NCBI GenBank assembly: GCA_038380435.1
Contig: JAWZYU010000013.1
Location: 10,491,901-10,555,900, forward strand
DNA from: Ryuthela nishihirai
Taxonomy: Eukaryota; Arthropoda; Arachnida; Araneae; Heptathelidae
Length of the DNA stretch: 64,000 nt
Reading direction: 5' to 3'
The notes beneath the pieces were generated by a model. It did no database searches. It saw nothing but the letters and a program-made list of their open reading frames with translations, and had not been told where the DNA came from. Shown piece by piece: positions 32,809 through 43,064 of the stretch; within the stretch, counting starts at the first letter, position 1, and each line of letters starts with the position of its first letter. The translations under genes were made by a program, and so were the position numbers.

Positions 32809-32899
32809 CTCTCAGCATGTGAATAATAATTTCAACTCTTGCTGATAAGGGTAATTCAAATATAGACAAAGTAACTTCAGATCATGATATAAGGTGTCT

Positions 32900-33415
32900 G
32901 CAAAGCTGTATATAAAAATCAATAGAGCGTTGGATTCGGTTCATCATCCCTTCATTCTTTCAGGAATAAACTCTGCTGCCTTATTCAAATGATTCTGTCC
33001 CATGTGCTCTTTGTTACCCAAAACAAAACTATTGGTTCCAAAAATAGTATTTTTAAAATGATCCCATTCATCATCAACCTCAGTTACTAAGCAACCTATC
33101 ATGATAAGCTGTTGCGATTTCTGGGTGGTCTTTTAGAGCTTTAGTTTTAAAGGTGCATTTCTTAAAGTACGTTCTTTAACCACCACCACATTTCTTAAGC
33201 TTAAGTTGAAAGACATTTTTAACAAAATCAGATACAATTTGATCATTAATGAAAAAACACTCAGTTTCCCTGTATGGCCTGGAGTTCGAAACAGAATTAG
33301 CGCATTTGCTGTTAATTAAGATATATTCTGCCATACAATCATATACAAAAGTTACACATCGGTTTTCTTTAATATTTTTCAAATATATATGAAGTTAAAA
33401 ACCGAAATTGAGTCA
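32900..33415 (-). mobile_element. RTE-like fragment (endonuclease/RT linker)
   Basis: Matches the RTE element at 54,730-55,060 on the same strand. The minus strand reads EYILINSKCANSVSNSRPYR, then DQIVSDFVKNVFQLKLKKC, the end of an RTE endonuclease domain. The more downstream part (33,060-32,940) is frameshifted. It abuts the 5' side of element A and has no RT core. Confidence 0.7.
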
Positions 33416-33678
33416 CATATGTGTTATCATGTAGTGAATATGTAAATCAGTGCTAAAACGCTTCGTAGTCCGCAAGCATGCAAATGAACTGTCAATATGA
33501 AATACGCTCTCTAACAGGTCTATGCATTGTTTATTATTTGCTTATGAATTCCGAATTGGAGATTGCCATTTCGTTAGAACTGTCTCTAAGTCATCGTTTA
33601 GATGACTCGTTAAGGTAGCATACCATCAGAAGGACAGAGGCTGACCAGTCTCAAGTAAATAGAGCCAAATGACTGAAT

Positions 33679-33948
33679 GTGTCTCGAATGGTAGTTTCAA
33701 GGCTTTGGAGACAATTTCAGGATAGAGGTGATGTCGCTGGAAGACCAGTACACCCAAGAGTGAATTGGTCTCAGCACCCTATGCGTCATACCTGGGATGA
33801 GTGGGTGACTGTTCAGATGAGACTCAATTTACAGACCGATTTTCAACGGACATTTATTTGTAGAGAACGTTGGACACGGTATATTCCTCTAAGGGAAAGT
33901 GACAAATATGAAGGAGGTGGTCGTTTAATGATTGGGCGATATCGGTAG
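33679..33948 (+). pseudogene. Tc1 transposase, internally deleted
   Basis: About 90 codons fuse the N-terminal DNA-binding region (VSRLWRQFQDRGDVAGRP, residues 6-23) directly to the core (RLNLQTDF to GGGRLMIGRY). The intervening 80 or so residues usual for Tc1 proteins, including part of the second HTH and the first catalytic aspartate region, are missing or decayed. It cannot be active. Confidence 0.7.
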
Positions 33949-34071
33949 CTGCATCGACATCCACTTGTTTGAAAGAGGACTTCATAGTCCTTATATTCAT
34001 ATATTTTGATGTACGATAACTCCTACGCATAAGAGCTCACCTGATGGAGCAACATCTTGAACGTGAGGGTT

Positions 34072-34327
34072 AGGTTGGGTTGTTTTACCTCTCAGCTCAC
34101 TTTTCTGCACACCATGGGCTAAATGGCCAGGTCACAAGGACCCCGAAGACTCAGAGAAGGTTGGGGGGAGGGGACCCACTGGAACAGCTGTTGGGAGACA
34201 GATGGTAGTCTCCCGTCAAGGCCATCCAGTGTGTTCCCTAACATGCACAGTTATGGCTCTCTCCCGCACATGGGGCCACGGCTTAACGTCCCATCCAAGG
34301 GACGGCGGCATTTCCAAGCCCATCGGT
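34072..34327 (-). mobile_element. SINE-1, 5'-truncated, inside the Tc1 relic
   Basis: Family tail and body from GGTTGGGTTGTTTTACC to CCCATCGGT. The tRNA-like head is absent. Tc1 coding sequence continues on both sides. No clean target duplication was found. Confidence 0.85.
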
Positions 34328-34484
34328 AGCGAGTGTATGGAGTGGACTGCAAGATCCTCTCAGCTCAATTCTATTGGGCACGTCTGGGACGAATTTCCAG
34401 CCTTATCTTTGCTCCCAGTAGCCTCCATGATCTTGGAACAGTCCCTTTGCACCAGTGAACTTTGTCTTCAGAATTAAATGGAAC

Positions 34485-36410
34485 ATTGTTGACTATGAGG
34501 AGTTTTGAATCCTGCATTGCTGTAAAGAGTAATCATACACGCTATTAAAGACAACTTTCATTCACCCTCTTTAACTTGTTTTCGCACCTTCACGTCAACA
34601 TGATAATTAATCATGCAAGTGCCCGTCTTGAAATCTTCATCCTTAGAAATAATTGTAATCACACCATAACTTACCTATATCTAAATTTTCCTTAAAATCC
34701 ACAGTGACCTTTTTGAACAACCAGCGTTTTTCTGTTCGTAACTTGACTTTTACACTTCACTGTATTCCTATGCAAATCCATCATGTGAAACCTGAATGTG
34801 TTTATAAACACCCTGCTGTTTGTGCAATGGAAGTATCAATTATTCTCCTTTGCTGCCGAGCACATAACAATATGACTGTGTGTTATGTAATTTGTTAAGG
34901 AATAATTATTAAGGAACTAGTTATTTTTTCAGCTTGTGTATTTTAATACATCTTTCTGAGGCAGACGGAATGAGGTTCTATCTCAGTTGAGCAAATCCTC
35001 TTGCAAGGATCGATTAGAAATACCTTCTTAGTTTCTTTGTGCTTCGCCTTTTTACGGAAATAAAAACTTTTATCTTTTCTAATCGATCCCATATGTATTT
35101 ATTTTTTGTTTTGAAAATGTGTCGAATGCATATTAAGGATTTCTAATCAAAAGCCTACCTTTATTGAATTTTTGAAATAACTCGTATCTTGAAGGATTAT
35201 TCGTATATTTAATCATTACATTATTAATTGAATTATAGGTGCATAGAACTATTTCATATTTGAGCCTAGTTTCTACGTCATCACCTAAAATGTTTGCTAC
35301 AACTGATGATTCATTCTCTATTTATTTTTATTTATATAGATATTTGCATTTTTATTCCTTATTTTGCTTTATTACTAATTTTAAAGCTGTGACTTCTGTA
35401 ACTACAGAAATATTTGTAGCGAGACAAATAAATCTCAAAAATATTACTTTCTGTCAATTTAAAAGAAATAAATAATCGTAACTTATTTCTGGAGCATCTT
35501 GTACGTTTTATTCCCGCCGGCTCGTACGGTTGTCAAGATGAACTTCCATGTGTACAATAAGGAAGAAAAAAAAAACTGCCTATCATTGGCTGTTTCCGTG
35601 AACGTCGTTATCACATGTCCCACGCGCTCCTCACTTCCCGCAAGAGACAGTCCCCTTTCCGCCCATACGTCTCGTTCTGCCTCTGTTCCGACCCATTGAT
35701 CTCGTGCACACACACACCGCTCTCCCTTGCAAGTGAAATATTGGATTATCATGATGACGGCGACCACGTGGTGGAGGAAAGCCTTGCCTCTGACCCTTTC
35801 TTCGCCTTTCCCACCTACGACGATGCATCGCTCTCTCTCCCTACACCCGATGCTCTCAGCTGGCGAGTAGCGAGAGCTCTCGCTACCCTCCCTCCTCGAT
35901 AATCGATCATCAACTTCCCTTTTTTTCTTCCCATTCTCCGGTTGTTTTGTTTCAAAATCTGCTGAAATATTGTTACGACTTCATTCCCGCTCTCCTCATC
36001 CTCCGACAAGAAACTCTTCTTTCGCAGATGAAGTTCTTCCCGCCTCTCTTTCGAGGCTCGTGGGAAATGAAGAGCGCTGCTTACTGGCACGAGATGGGAT
36101 GTGGAAGAGAGCAAGAAGCAACCGCGTGTGGTGACGCCGTCGTGCTCGATGTGCACATTTCGCATTCATCGCCATCTCGGCGACATGAAAAAAACTCGTT
36201 AGAGCGTCTAGCGATACGATGTAATAATAATTAATTACCTTTTCATTTCATAATTCTTCTTTCAAATTTCAGCAATGTCATAATGGCCAAATAACATCCA
36301 GAGATAATGAAACAATCCCATTAAAGACAGGTGGATCTCCTTTTTTAATTTTCAATTCGTGATCAGACCCGCAAAGTTACTGGCTTATCTGCAGGTTATT
36401 ACAGAACAAA
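34485..36410. other. Unclassified sequence
   Basis: 34.5-35.5 kb is AT-rich without features. 35,480-36,230 is richer in GC and lower in simple repeats. Overlapping frames occur on both strands (for example 35,615-35,902 plus and 35,815-36,165 minus). None shows a known domain, and their mutual overlap argues against confident exon calls. This is one of the better places in the window to look for unrecognised exons or regulatory DNA. Confidence 0.4.
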
Positions 36411-36414
36411 CCCA

Positions 36415-36504
36415 AATGTCATCACTGGGACTCGAACCCGTACCCTAGTAGATATTACAGTGTCACCACGAACCAATGCGATACCACTGCGCCATCTAGG
36501 CGGC
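36415..36504 (-). other. tRNA-like sequence (SINE head or tRNA pseudogene)
   Basis: On the minus strand TGGCGCAGTGGTATCGC (A box) lies near 36,494 and GGTTCGAGTCCC (B box) near 36,438. The start GCCGCCTAG does not pair well with the 3' part. The spacing is slightly long for a tRNA, and an A-rich stretch (GAAAATTAAAAAAGG) follows about 70 bases downstream. This favours a SINE head over a functional tRNA. Confidence 0.6.
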
Positions 36505-36949
36505 AAAAAATTAAGTCCTCTTCGCACCACAAGCTTCGACATTTCATAAAAATCGATGTCTTTCCTGTGCACTACTAATGACATCACATTGCTTTGTTCC
36601 ACAGTCAGATGAGAGAAATCGGTTTAATGTATCAAATGACTACAAACATTTTTCCACAAAATCAAATTTTGATTTTTAAAATCTTAAAGTTCTTGTCTGA
36701 ATCTTCCGATCTAGCTCTGCACATTGGTATTTCCACCTAAACTGCTCCAAGTGGAAATCGCAACACTTCGAAGGAAGTGACGTATACACCCGAAACTGAC
36801 AGGACTTGGAGCTATGAAGGTAAATGTGCGAATGATCAAAATACGGAAGGTGAGAATGCAAGGTACGTGCGTTTATTACCAGATTCATCAGTTCACAGTA
36901 GGTCCACCTCGGGCGGTTATACAAGCCGGTAGACATCTCAGCATTCCAT

Positions 36950-37900
36950 CAATCAAGTGGTTAATGGTGTCCAGAGGTATGGCGTTCCAAACAGCATCCA
37001 ATTGGATCAGCAACTGCACCAGGTTCGCTGCAGAGCAAGCTGGCGAAGGCGGCGACCCATAAGGTCCCCACATGCTCAATGGGCGACAAATCCAGAGAGT
37101 ATGGCGGATATGGGAGAATGTCCACACCTTGGAGACTGTCCAACGTTGCACATGCAGCGTGTGGGGTGGCAGTGTCCTGCTGCAGAATCAGTCCAGGCAT
37201 GGTGGTAAGGAAGGTCGTGCCACAGGATTAGCGATTGTAACGTCTCGCCATCAGTGCACCAGAAACATGGAGCAAAGGTGTCTGGCTGCCATATGTGATG
37301 CCACCTCATACCATTGTACCATGGTGGGAAGGTATGGTGGCAAATGAAATAGACTTCCTAATGTCGTTGATGCCTTGTCGACAAAAGGGCATCTGGCATG
37401 CTGAAACAGAATTGGGACACATAACCTCTCAATGCGAATAACACTCTCCTCCATTCCATTATCCAATGTTGCCTCGCTTAACACTAGTGGATACAATGTA
37501 ACCGATGATATCGCTGCAATGCCAGATGCCGGACCGGACATCTCACCCTCATTCCTGCGTCATACAAACATCTAATGATTTGCATGGAGACCACGGTACC
37601 CATAGTAGTCTGCAAATCATTCTTTAGTACAGTTGCTGTGATAAAAGGGTCGTGAACGTCCCTCCTATGAAGCATGCGATATTCACGTTCTGTGGTGCAG
37701 TATGATGGTCCTGTACCTGTCCTGGGGATCATTTGGTGCACCATGATGTTGCACGAGATGCACTATTGCACTGTGCTCACATTGCACCCCATGCATGCAG
37801 CGATCGCTAGAAGGCTCAATCTGAGCTCTCGCATATCGACAATTCGCTCTCTCTCAGAAGGCATCAATTGCGCATACGGAGCCCACCAGCATCTCTAAGG
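36950..37900 (-). pseudogene. Tc1 transposase (frameshifted)
   Basis: Order on the minus strand: HTH region with MQIIRCLYDAGMRVRCPVRH (37,590-37,530); WHHIWQPDTFAPCFWCTDGE (37,305-37,250, core beta strands); LILQQDTATPHAA (37,194-37,155, containing the second catalytic aspartate); and ILPYPPYSLDLSPIEHV (37,118-37,068, with the final acidic residue of the DDE triad). Pieces lie in different frames, so it is inactive. Intact Tc1 transposase excises the element and reinserts it at TA. Confidence 0.85.
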
Positions 37901-38019
37901 CATGTTCCGAACATTTTCGCAGCATGCACTCCAACCTCACTGTCGGTCGTGCTGTAAGAGCTCGTGGGCGCCCGGTATTTATCCTCGGTTCGGCTTGGTG
38001 TCAAGTGTCCATTCGCTGC

Positions 38020-38226
38020 CAGTTGGTTGGGTTGTTTTACCTCTGAGCGGCACTTTTTTGAACACCATGGGCTAAATGGCCAGGTCACATGGACCCCGAA
38101 GGCTCAGAGAAGGTTGGGGGAAGGGACCCACTGGATCAGCTGTTGGGAGACAGATGGTAGTCTCTCGTCAAGGCCATCCAGCGTGTTCTTTAACGTTCAC
38201 AGGGTATGGCTCTCCCGCACACGGGG
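38020..38226 (-). mobile_element. SINE-1, 5'-truncated, with 10-bp target duplication
   Basis: Family tail and body up to GCACACGGGG. The duplication CATTCGCTGC flanks it at 38,010-38,019 and 38,227-38,236. The missing tRNA-like head together with intact duplications shows truncation at insertion, as with incomplete target-primed reverse transcription. Confidence 0.95.
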
Positions 38227-39277
38227 CATTCGCTGCGGAACTTTTATCAATTTCATATCTCCGATGGTGGATTGCTTCCTGCGATTTACATATTTCTACT
38301 TCCATTCCTTCTCGGTGTTGCTATTTCCACTTTGAACAGGGTAAATACATGGAGGAAGGGGTGAGACGGAAAGGGGTTGAAATTCTATTGAAGCAAATAA
38401 ATTGCCCTGCAAAGTCACTGAATCCAAGAATTTCGCAAAACAAAAAATCCTAAATTGACCATTTCGGGATTCGCTTTGAAAACATTAAATTTTCATTCAC
38501 AAATCTGTGATAGACGATTACTATTATTATTACAGAAAAGTCCGGAAGGTGCTACATCAGCACACTGATACTGGAAAAGGAAAAGTACATCAAAATTTGA
38601 AACATTTGAGAAATGGTGATAAGTCAAATCTCTTCAGCCTAAAAGTAAAAACATCAATACTTGCAGAAGTGCTGGAAGGGGTTCCATACTCTTCCAACAC
38701 GTTACACAAAGGAATGGTACTTACAGTTCTTTCGAGCAAAAGTCACATCGATCATAAGAGAATGACCTCTTGTTCTTCTATCGACAAGGTTGAATATTGG
38801 AGTATCTGCGTTTAGAGTGAGTTATTCTATGAAAAAGAAAATTAGCCTTTTTGACTATGTTATTATAGTGGTCACCAAAAGTTAACTGTGATGTGAATAG
38901 CACTCCTGAGTTTTTCTGCGTCTGTACATTTGTAATTGGATCATTTGTGAAGTTGCATTTATAATGAGGATTCTTGCTTCCAAGGTACAGAACACTTGAT
39001 TTGTCTTTTGATATAGGTAGTTCGTACTTTAAATTCCATTGGTAAATGGAGTCACAAGCAGTTTGTAATGAACTACATTCTTCTTCATCGCTTCAGGTAG
39101 AAAAGAAATTGATGTCATCTGCGTACGCTGTACATTGGATAGGAAGAATACTAGGAATTTCAGAGGTGAAGATTATGAAGAACAATGCGCATAGAACGGA
39201 CCCTTGTACGACTCTACTGTCGACGGTTCTGATGGAGGATAATAAACTGTTCCCAACTCGAACTTGGTGTGTTCGAT

Positions 39278-39850
39278 GAGCAATCAGGATGGGAAGAAGC
39301 CTCACAATCAGACTAGGTATACCAGTGCTGAGCAATCAGGATGGGAAGAAGCCTCACAATCAGACTAGGTATACCAGTGCTGAGCAATCAGGATGGGAAG
39401 AAGCCTCACTATCAGACTAGGTATACCAGTGCTGAGCAATCAGGATGGGAAGAAGCCTCACTATTAGACTAGGTATACCAGTGCTGAGCAATCAGGATGG
39501 GAAGAAGCCTCACTATCAGACTAGGTATACCAGTGCTGAGCAATCAGGATGGGAAGAAGCCTCACTATCAGACTAGGTATACCAGTGCTGAGCAATCAGG
39601 ATGGGAAGAAGCCTCGCAATCAGACTAGGTATAACAGTGCTGAGCAATCAGGATGGGAAGAAGCCTCACTATCAGACTAGGTATACCAGTGCTGAGCAAT
39701 CAGGATGGGAAGAAGCCTCGCAATCAGACTAGGTATACCACTGCTGAGCAATCAGGATGGGAAACCTCACTATCAGACTAGGTATACCAGTGCTGAGCAA
39801 TCAGGATGGGAAGCCTCACAATCAGACTAGGTATACCAATGCTGAGCAAT
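39278..39850. repeat. 52-bp minisatellite inside the element B RT
   Basis: Unit starts lie at 39,278, 39,330, 39,382, 39,434, 39,486, 39,538, 39,590, 39,642, 39,694 and 39,746. Two 49-bp units and a partial follow. The core is GAGCAATCAGGATGGGAAGA followed by AGCCTCACAATCAGAC. On the minus strand one unit reads STGIPSLIVRLLPILIA, which fits the helix between RT motifs A and B. The repeat thus looks amplified from the RT gene itself. Confidence 0.97.
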
Positions 39851-40079
39851 TTTTGGATCAAAAGGGGTCATTTTAATTTATCGACCTAAGTCCACGAAAA
39901 TGACGTCAACAGAGATATTATTATCTAAAAGTGAGATCCACGAATGCCTGTTATGGAATAGCTGAAACATTGTAGAACGGTCAGGCAAGAATCCGAACTG
40001 TTCATTAGGTATAATGTTTCGTGATTGTAACAAGGGTAACAGCTTATATAATGCGCATTTTTCCATAAGCTTAGGTATT

Positions 40080-40553
40080 GTACTATTTGTTTCCAGATGT
40101 TCAGCAACCACGGCAATCCCCGGTTCCGTCTCACGATACTACCAAGTTAACGGAAAGCCGTGACTATCTAGAGTCGGGGGCAAGAATACACCATATAGAT
40201 GCATCTCATCCCCAACCTCACATGGCAGCAGTCCTATAGAAGGAAAGCAAACCACCGGTAGAAACCTGAAATTTAATCTGTTCCCCGGTTAGCCATGAAC
40301 AAGGATATGTAAATCCAAGTTCGCTCGGCACCGGGGGTGGAGACTCTTAGTGGGGCCCAGACTTTAAAAAGGGCTCATGCCTACTAGGTGACCAAATCCG
40401 TTCAGCCGTGCCCTTGAACTGCTCCACGGAGCACCTGATGGTCTTGACACCGTCCAACCGGGCCACTAAACCGGTCAGCGATGTCTTCGACCTCGGTTGG
40501 TCTTGGCTCTGTCCAACCGGGGACCCAATCCGGTCAGCAAATTCTTCGACCGG
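40080..40553. mobile_element. Unclassified 474-bp insertion with 13-bp target duplication
   Basis: AAGCTTAGGTATT is present at 40,067-40,079 and 40,554-40,566, and RT coding (IPKL) resumes across it. The insert is richer in GC than its surroundings. It lacks TIRs, A/B boxes and a poly-A tail. Its right part has a 60-bp tandem duplication around GTCCAACCGGG and CCGGTCAGC (40,455-40,553). A 13-bp duplication suggests insertion by reverse transcription. I do not recognise the family. Confidence 0.8.
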
Positions 40554-41449
40554 AAGCTTAGGTATTATATTGGTAAGTGAAATGGGGTAATAGTTGCAAG
40601 GATTTGATGCTTGACCATTTCGCTTAAAAATAGGCACAACTATTGCATGACGCCAATCCTGTGGGATATTGCCGCTACGTAAACAAATATTGAAAAGAAT
40701 TGATAATTTATCGTCGATGAACTAATGAGGTTCTTGAAAAATATTGGTCCTGGGGCAGAAGTAGTAGGAATTTGATTAATGGCTTTCCTAACGTTTTGCA
40801 TATCAAACAGTGCATCAGAGTGTGAGTCAAGTGTAGGTTCTTCAAGAGATATATTGCTCGGTGTGCAGTCAGGGACATAAACTAGATCAAAAATATCAGC
40901 TAAAAGTGATGCTTTGTCAGAGTCCACAGTAACTACGGTGCCATCAAATATCAATAATGGTGGAATGCTACACGACCCCATCATGTGTTTTCGAATGTCG
41001 CGGAAGAAAGCATTTCGATTGTTGGCATTACATAAATATTTCACAACCTTGGCATACTTCATTGAAGCAATATTAAAATTCGCTTCCGTTTTCGTCAGAG
41101 CGATCATTTCGATAATGCCTCCATGATTTAAAGCTTGCAGTGTGCAATCTTCTTTAACATGGTATTTTTATTAGTTTCCTTTGCACTAACAGGTATTATC
41201 GCGAAGTATTTTTGTATAGAAAGAGTAAATGCCGAATAAACTTCATCAAAATCTTTGGTATTATTACTGTTGCTCGCATCTAATAGTGCGAAAACATATC
41301 AGTTATTATGTTGGTCATAAAGCCATAGTTAGCATTATGATAATCATGATACATTTGTTTACAAGATTGCCGAGTGTTAAAATTAAGATTAAATGAGATG
41401 GGAATATGAAGTGGTGAGTAGCTGTGGGAGAATGACTTGAATTGACTTG

Positions 41450-41695
41450 AAAAATGATGTATACCAGACTGACAATAGCTCAGACAAGCCAGAATTTTGG
41501 AAAGCTTGAGGGGAAAGGATGAAGAATTTAATTAATGTTTCAATAATAAAAATGACCTAATTTGTTTTCTAAATTAACTCGGGGTGGAATCAAATTTCCC
41601 AATATATATTCCTCGTCTAAGCCATCAAGTACGCAAATATATCTCATTCAACATATTAATCGTTTAAAATTCATTTTTCCACCTATTTCCTCTAT
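41450..41695. other. Unclassified sequence
   Basis: Short AT-rich spacer between element B and the small hAT-type element. Nothing was recognised. Confidence 0.4.
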
Positions 41696-41697
41696 CC

Positions 41698-41893
41698 CAG
41701 TCGTTCTCAACCTTTTATGCTTCACGTACCCCTGGAAATGTGTATGTAACTGGCGTACTCCTTGTATAGATAGATAAAACTGTAGTTATAGTATAATGGT
41801 TATTTTTTTCTTTGTTACTTGATCTAGCGACTTTTGAGCTCTCACGGCGTACGCCAAAAAATTTTACAGCGCACCCCACGTTGAGAACCCCTA
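41698..41893. mobile_element. Short hAT-type MITE
   Basis: The left end CAGTCGTTCTCAACCTTTT and the right end GTTGAGAACCCCTA are inverted matches. The interior includes CACGTACCCCTGG and GCGTACGCC, a pattern common in small hAT elements whose ends begin CAGTGGTTCTCAACC. Flanks CTCTATCC and CTCTAGAG share five leading bases and may be a decayed 8-bp duplication. No coding sequence. Confidence 0.6.
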
Positions 41894-41899
41894 CTCTAG

Positions 41900-43060
41900 A
41901 GAAAGTGTCCTCCCGTTACCTGGATGCCTCATCATTTCGTTCCTCCGCTTGCAATGCAGCAAGATCCTTCGGACACGCTGCACAAGCAGGTCGTATCACC
42001 TCTACGATTAATATTCGCGCGAGAAAAGCCCGATTCAATTAACTTTTCAGAAGAGATGAATGCGACTGTCTCTAGCGCTGACCTTCACTCCTCGAGCGTC
42101 ATCTCTTCTGCACCCTCGTGATTGATTGGGGGTGCGAGGAGACAAAGCATCGCACACTCACCGCCTGCACTTTCTCGGAACCACTAACACCTCGCTCCTG
42201 TCCTCCTTCCTCCGTTGGCTACGAAAGAGACTATCCTTCTTTGCACTCCCAGAGGCAGTGAGTGATGCTCCGCTCCACCACTCGAGGAAATCTTCCTCAG
42301 CGTTGCGATCTTTTCTGTTCCCTGTCCAGCTGACCTGATCTTCTGACACCCACAAAATGAATTATTTCACAGAAGAAATTTCTTTGCAGATCGCAGACTA
42401 TTTCTTCTTCACCTACTGGTTACTTTGCCAAAGCAACAGATTCCAATCCCTAAACTCAAAAACAAGGATTGCATTTGTATAAGTATTGCGACAAGTTTCT
42501 TGTGTTTGTATATGCATTGTTTGCATTTCTAATAAACTCTCTTCTAAAGTAAGGTTCCTAATATAGATTCTTTGTCCTATCCATTTCGATTTCCCTCTCG
42601 TTCTGCTCTCAAGAACAGAAAACGTTTGCGCTCTTTATTAGCTTTACCATTCCAATTTGATTGAGATGTTTTTATTTTTATCTTTTCCCTTGAGAATTCT
42701 TTCCGCGAGAGGCAAGAGAACCCCTCGAGTAAGACTGAATGAACCGCGCATGTCGTAGATGCGGCAAATTGAAGTATTTAAAGAAGAAAAATTTCTCTGT
42801 ATCGAAAGAAATTGCCACGCACTAAACTAGTCTGAGAGCCTGTCTCCTCCTCCTCCTGCCATATTTCCCAAGTACTGTTTTCGACGCATCTGGCAAGTAG
42901 TTAGGAGATACTAGCTATGTAGGGAGATCCTCGTCTCTTCTGACATCGTGCTCTGAACACCAAATCTATTTCCGGAACACTCATAAGCAACTACTACCGA
43001 TGATATAAAGGAAGAATTCGTTATCGATAATCACCTTCGGAAATTACTTTATCAAATAAT
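41900..43060. other. Unclassified sequence
   Basis: 41.9-42.36 kb is relatively GC-rich with overlapping short frames on both strands and no domain. The rest up to 43.06 kb is mixed. No gene or transposon was recognised. Confidence 0.4.
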
Positions 43061-43064
43061 AATA

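Larger units (their letters stand above)
28520..32830 (-). mobile_element. CR1/Jockey-like non-LTR retrotransposon (element A)
   Basis: This is the longest element in the window. Minus strand, 5' to 3': an ORF1 with an N-terminal PHD finger (32,808 down to 31,522, broken), an ORF2 starting at 31,541 with an APE-type endonuclease then RT (to about 28,880), and a C-terminal thumb region reading on to about 28,600. ORF2 starts inside the end of ORF1 with a 20-nt overlap. Several stops and frameshifts break both ORFs. No nested insertions were seen, suggesting it is younger than the RTE element at 52-57 kb. The poly-A or microsatellite tail and target duplication were not identified. Confidence 0.88.
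33540..34480 (+). mobile_element. Tc1-like transposon relic split by a SINE-1
   Basis: The plus strand carries transposase pieces in the right order. SQV and LNVSRMVVSRLWRQFQDRG form the HTH region at 33,640-33,745. RTFICRERWTRYIPL and KYEGGGRLMIG come from the catalytic core at 33,845-33,935. AHLMEQHLERE follows at 34,033-34,065, then after the SINE comes MEWTARSSQLN and IGHVWDEF, containing the last catalytic acidic region. Between HTH and core a large internal deletion is evident. TIRs were not found. Confidence 0.75.
36738..38343 (-). mobile_element. Tc1-like DNA transposon with both TIRs
   Basis: The left end (ACTGCTCCAAGTGGAAATCG then CAACAC) and the complement of the right end (CCTGTTCAAAGTGGAAATAG then CAACAC) match. 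TA dinucleotides sit outside both (36,738-36,739 and 38,342-38,343). The minus strand carries a broken Tc1 transposase. A 5'-truncated SINE-1 with a 10-bp duplication lies near the right end (38,020-38,226). Without the SINE the length is about 1.39 kb, normal for a Tc1 element. Confidence 0.9.
39093..40700 (-). pseudogene. Element B reverse transcriptase, doubly interrupted
   Basis: PIFKRNGQASNPCNYYPIS and LTNIIPKL (40,637-40,555) stop at the foreign insert. IPKLMEKC, LLPLLQS and NEQFGFLPDRST resume at 40,079. SVDVIFVDLG (motif A) is at 39,915-39,885. A minisatellite then replaces the stretch before RTHQVRVGNSL (39,278-39,245), VVQGSVL (motif B, 39,212) and YADDINFFS (motif C, near 39,120-39,096). 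The protein cannot be made. The order of motifs is that of CR1/Jockey RTs. Confidence 0.82.
38515..41440 (-). mobile_element. CR1-like non-LTR retrotransposon (element B)
   Basis: Minus strand, 5' to 3': a linker upstream of RT (41,440-40,640), RT N-terminal part, palm motifs, then a C-terminal region with DTPIFNLVDRRTRGHSL (38,815-38,760) and a TAATAATAATAATAG tail at 38,515-38,535. The 5' part with the endonuclease and ORF1 is missing. Two large disruptions are present: a 474-bp foreign insertion (40,080-40,553) and a 52-bp minisatellite (39,278-39,850) inside the RT palm. Confidence 0.82.

Noticed and set aside
35615..36234. Host gene exons in the GC-richer island
   Set aside because: Frames overlap on both strands without any domain or convincing splice signals. 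This is kept as unclassified sequence rather than called.
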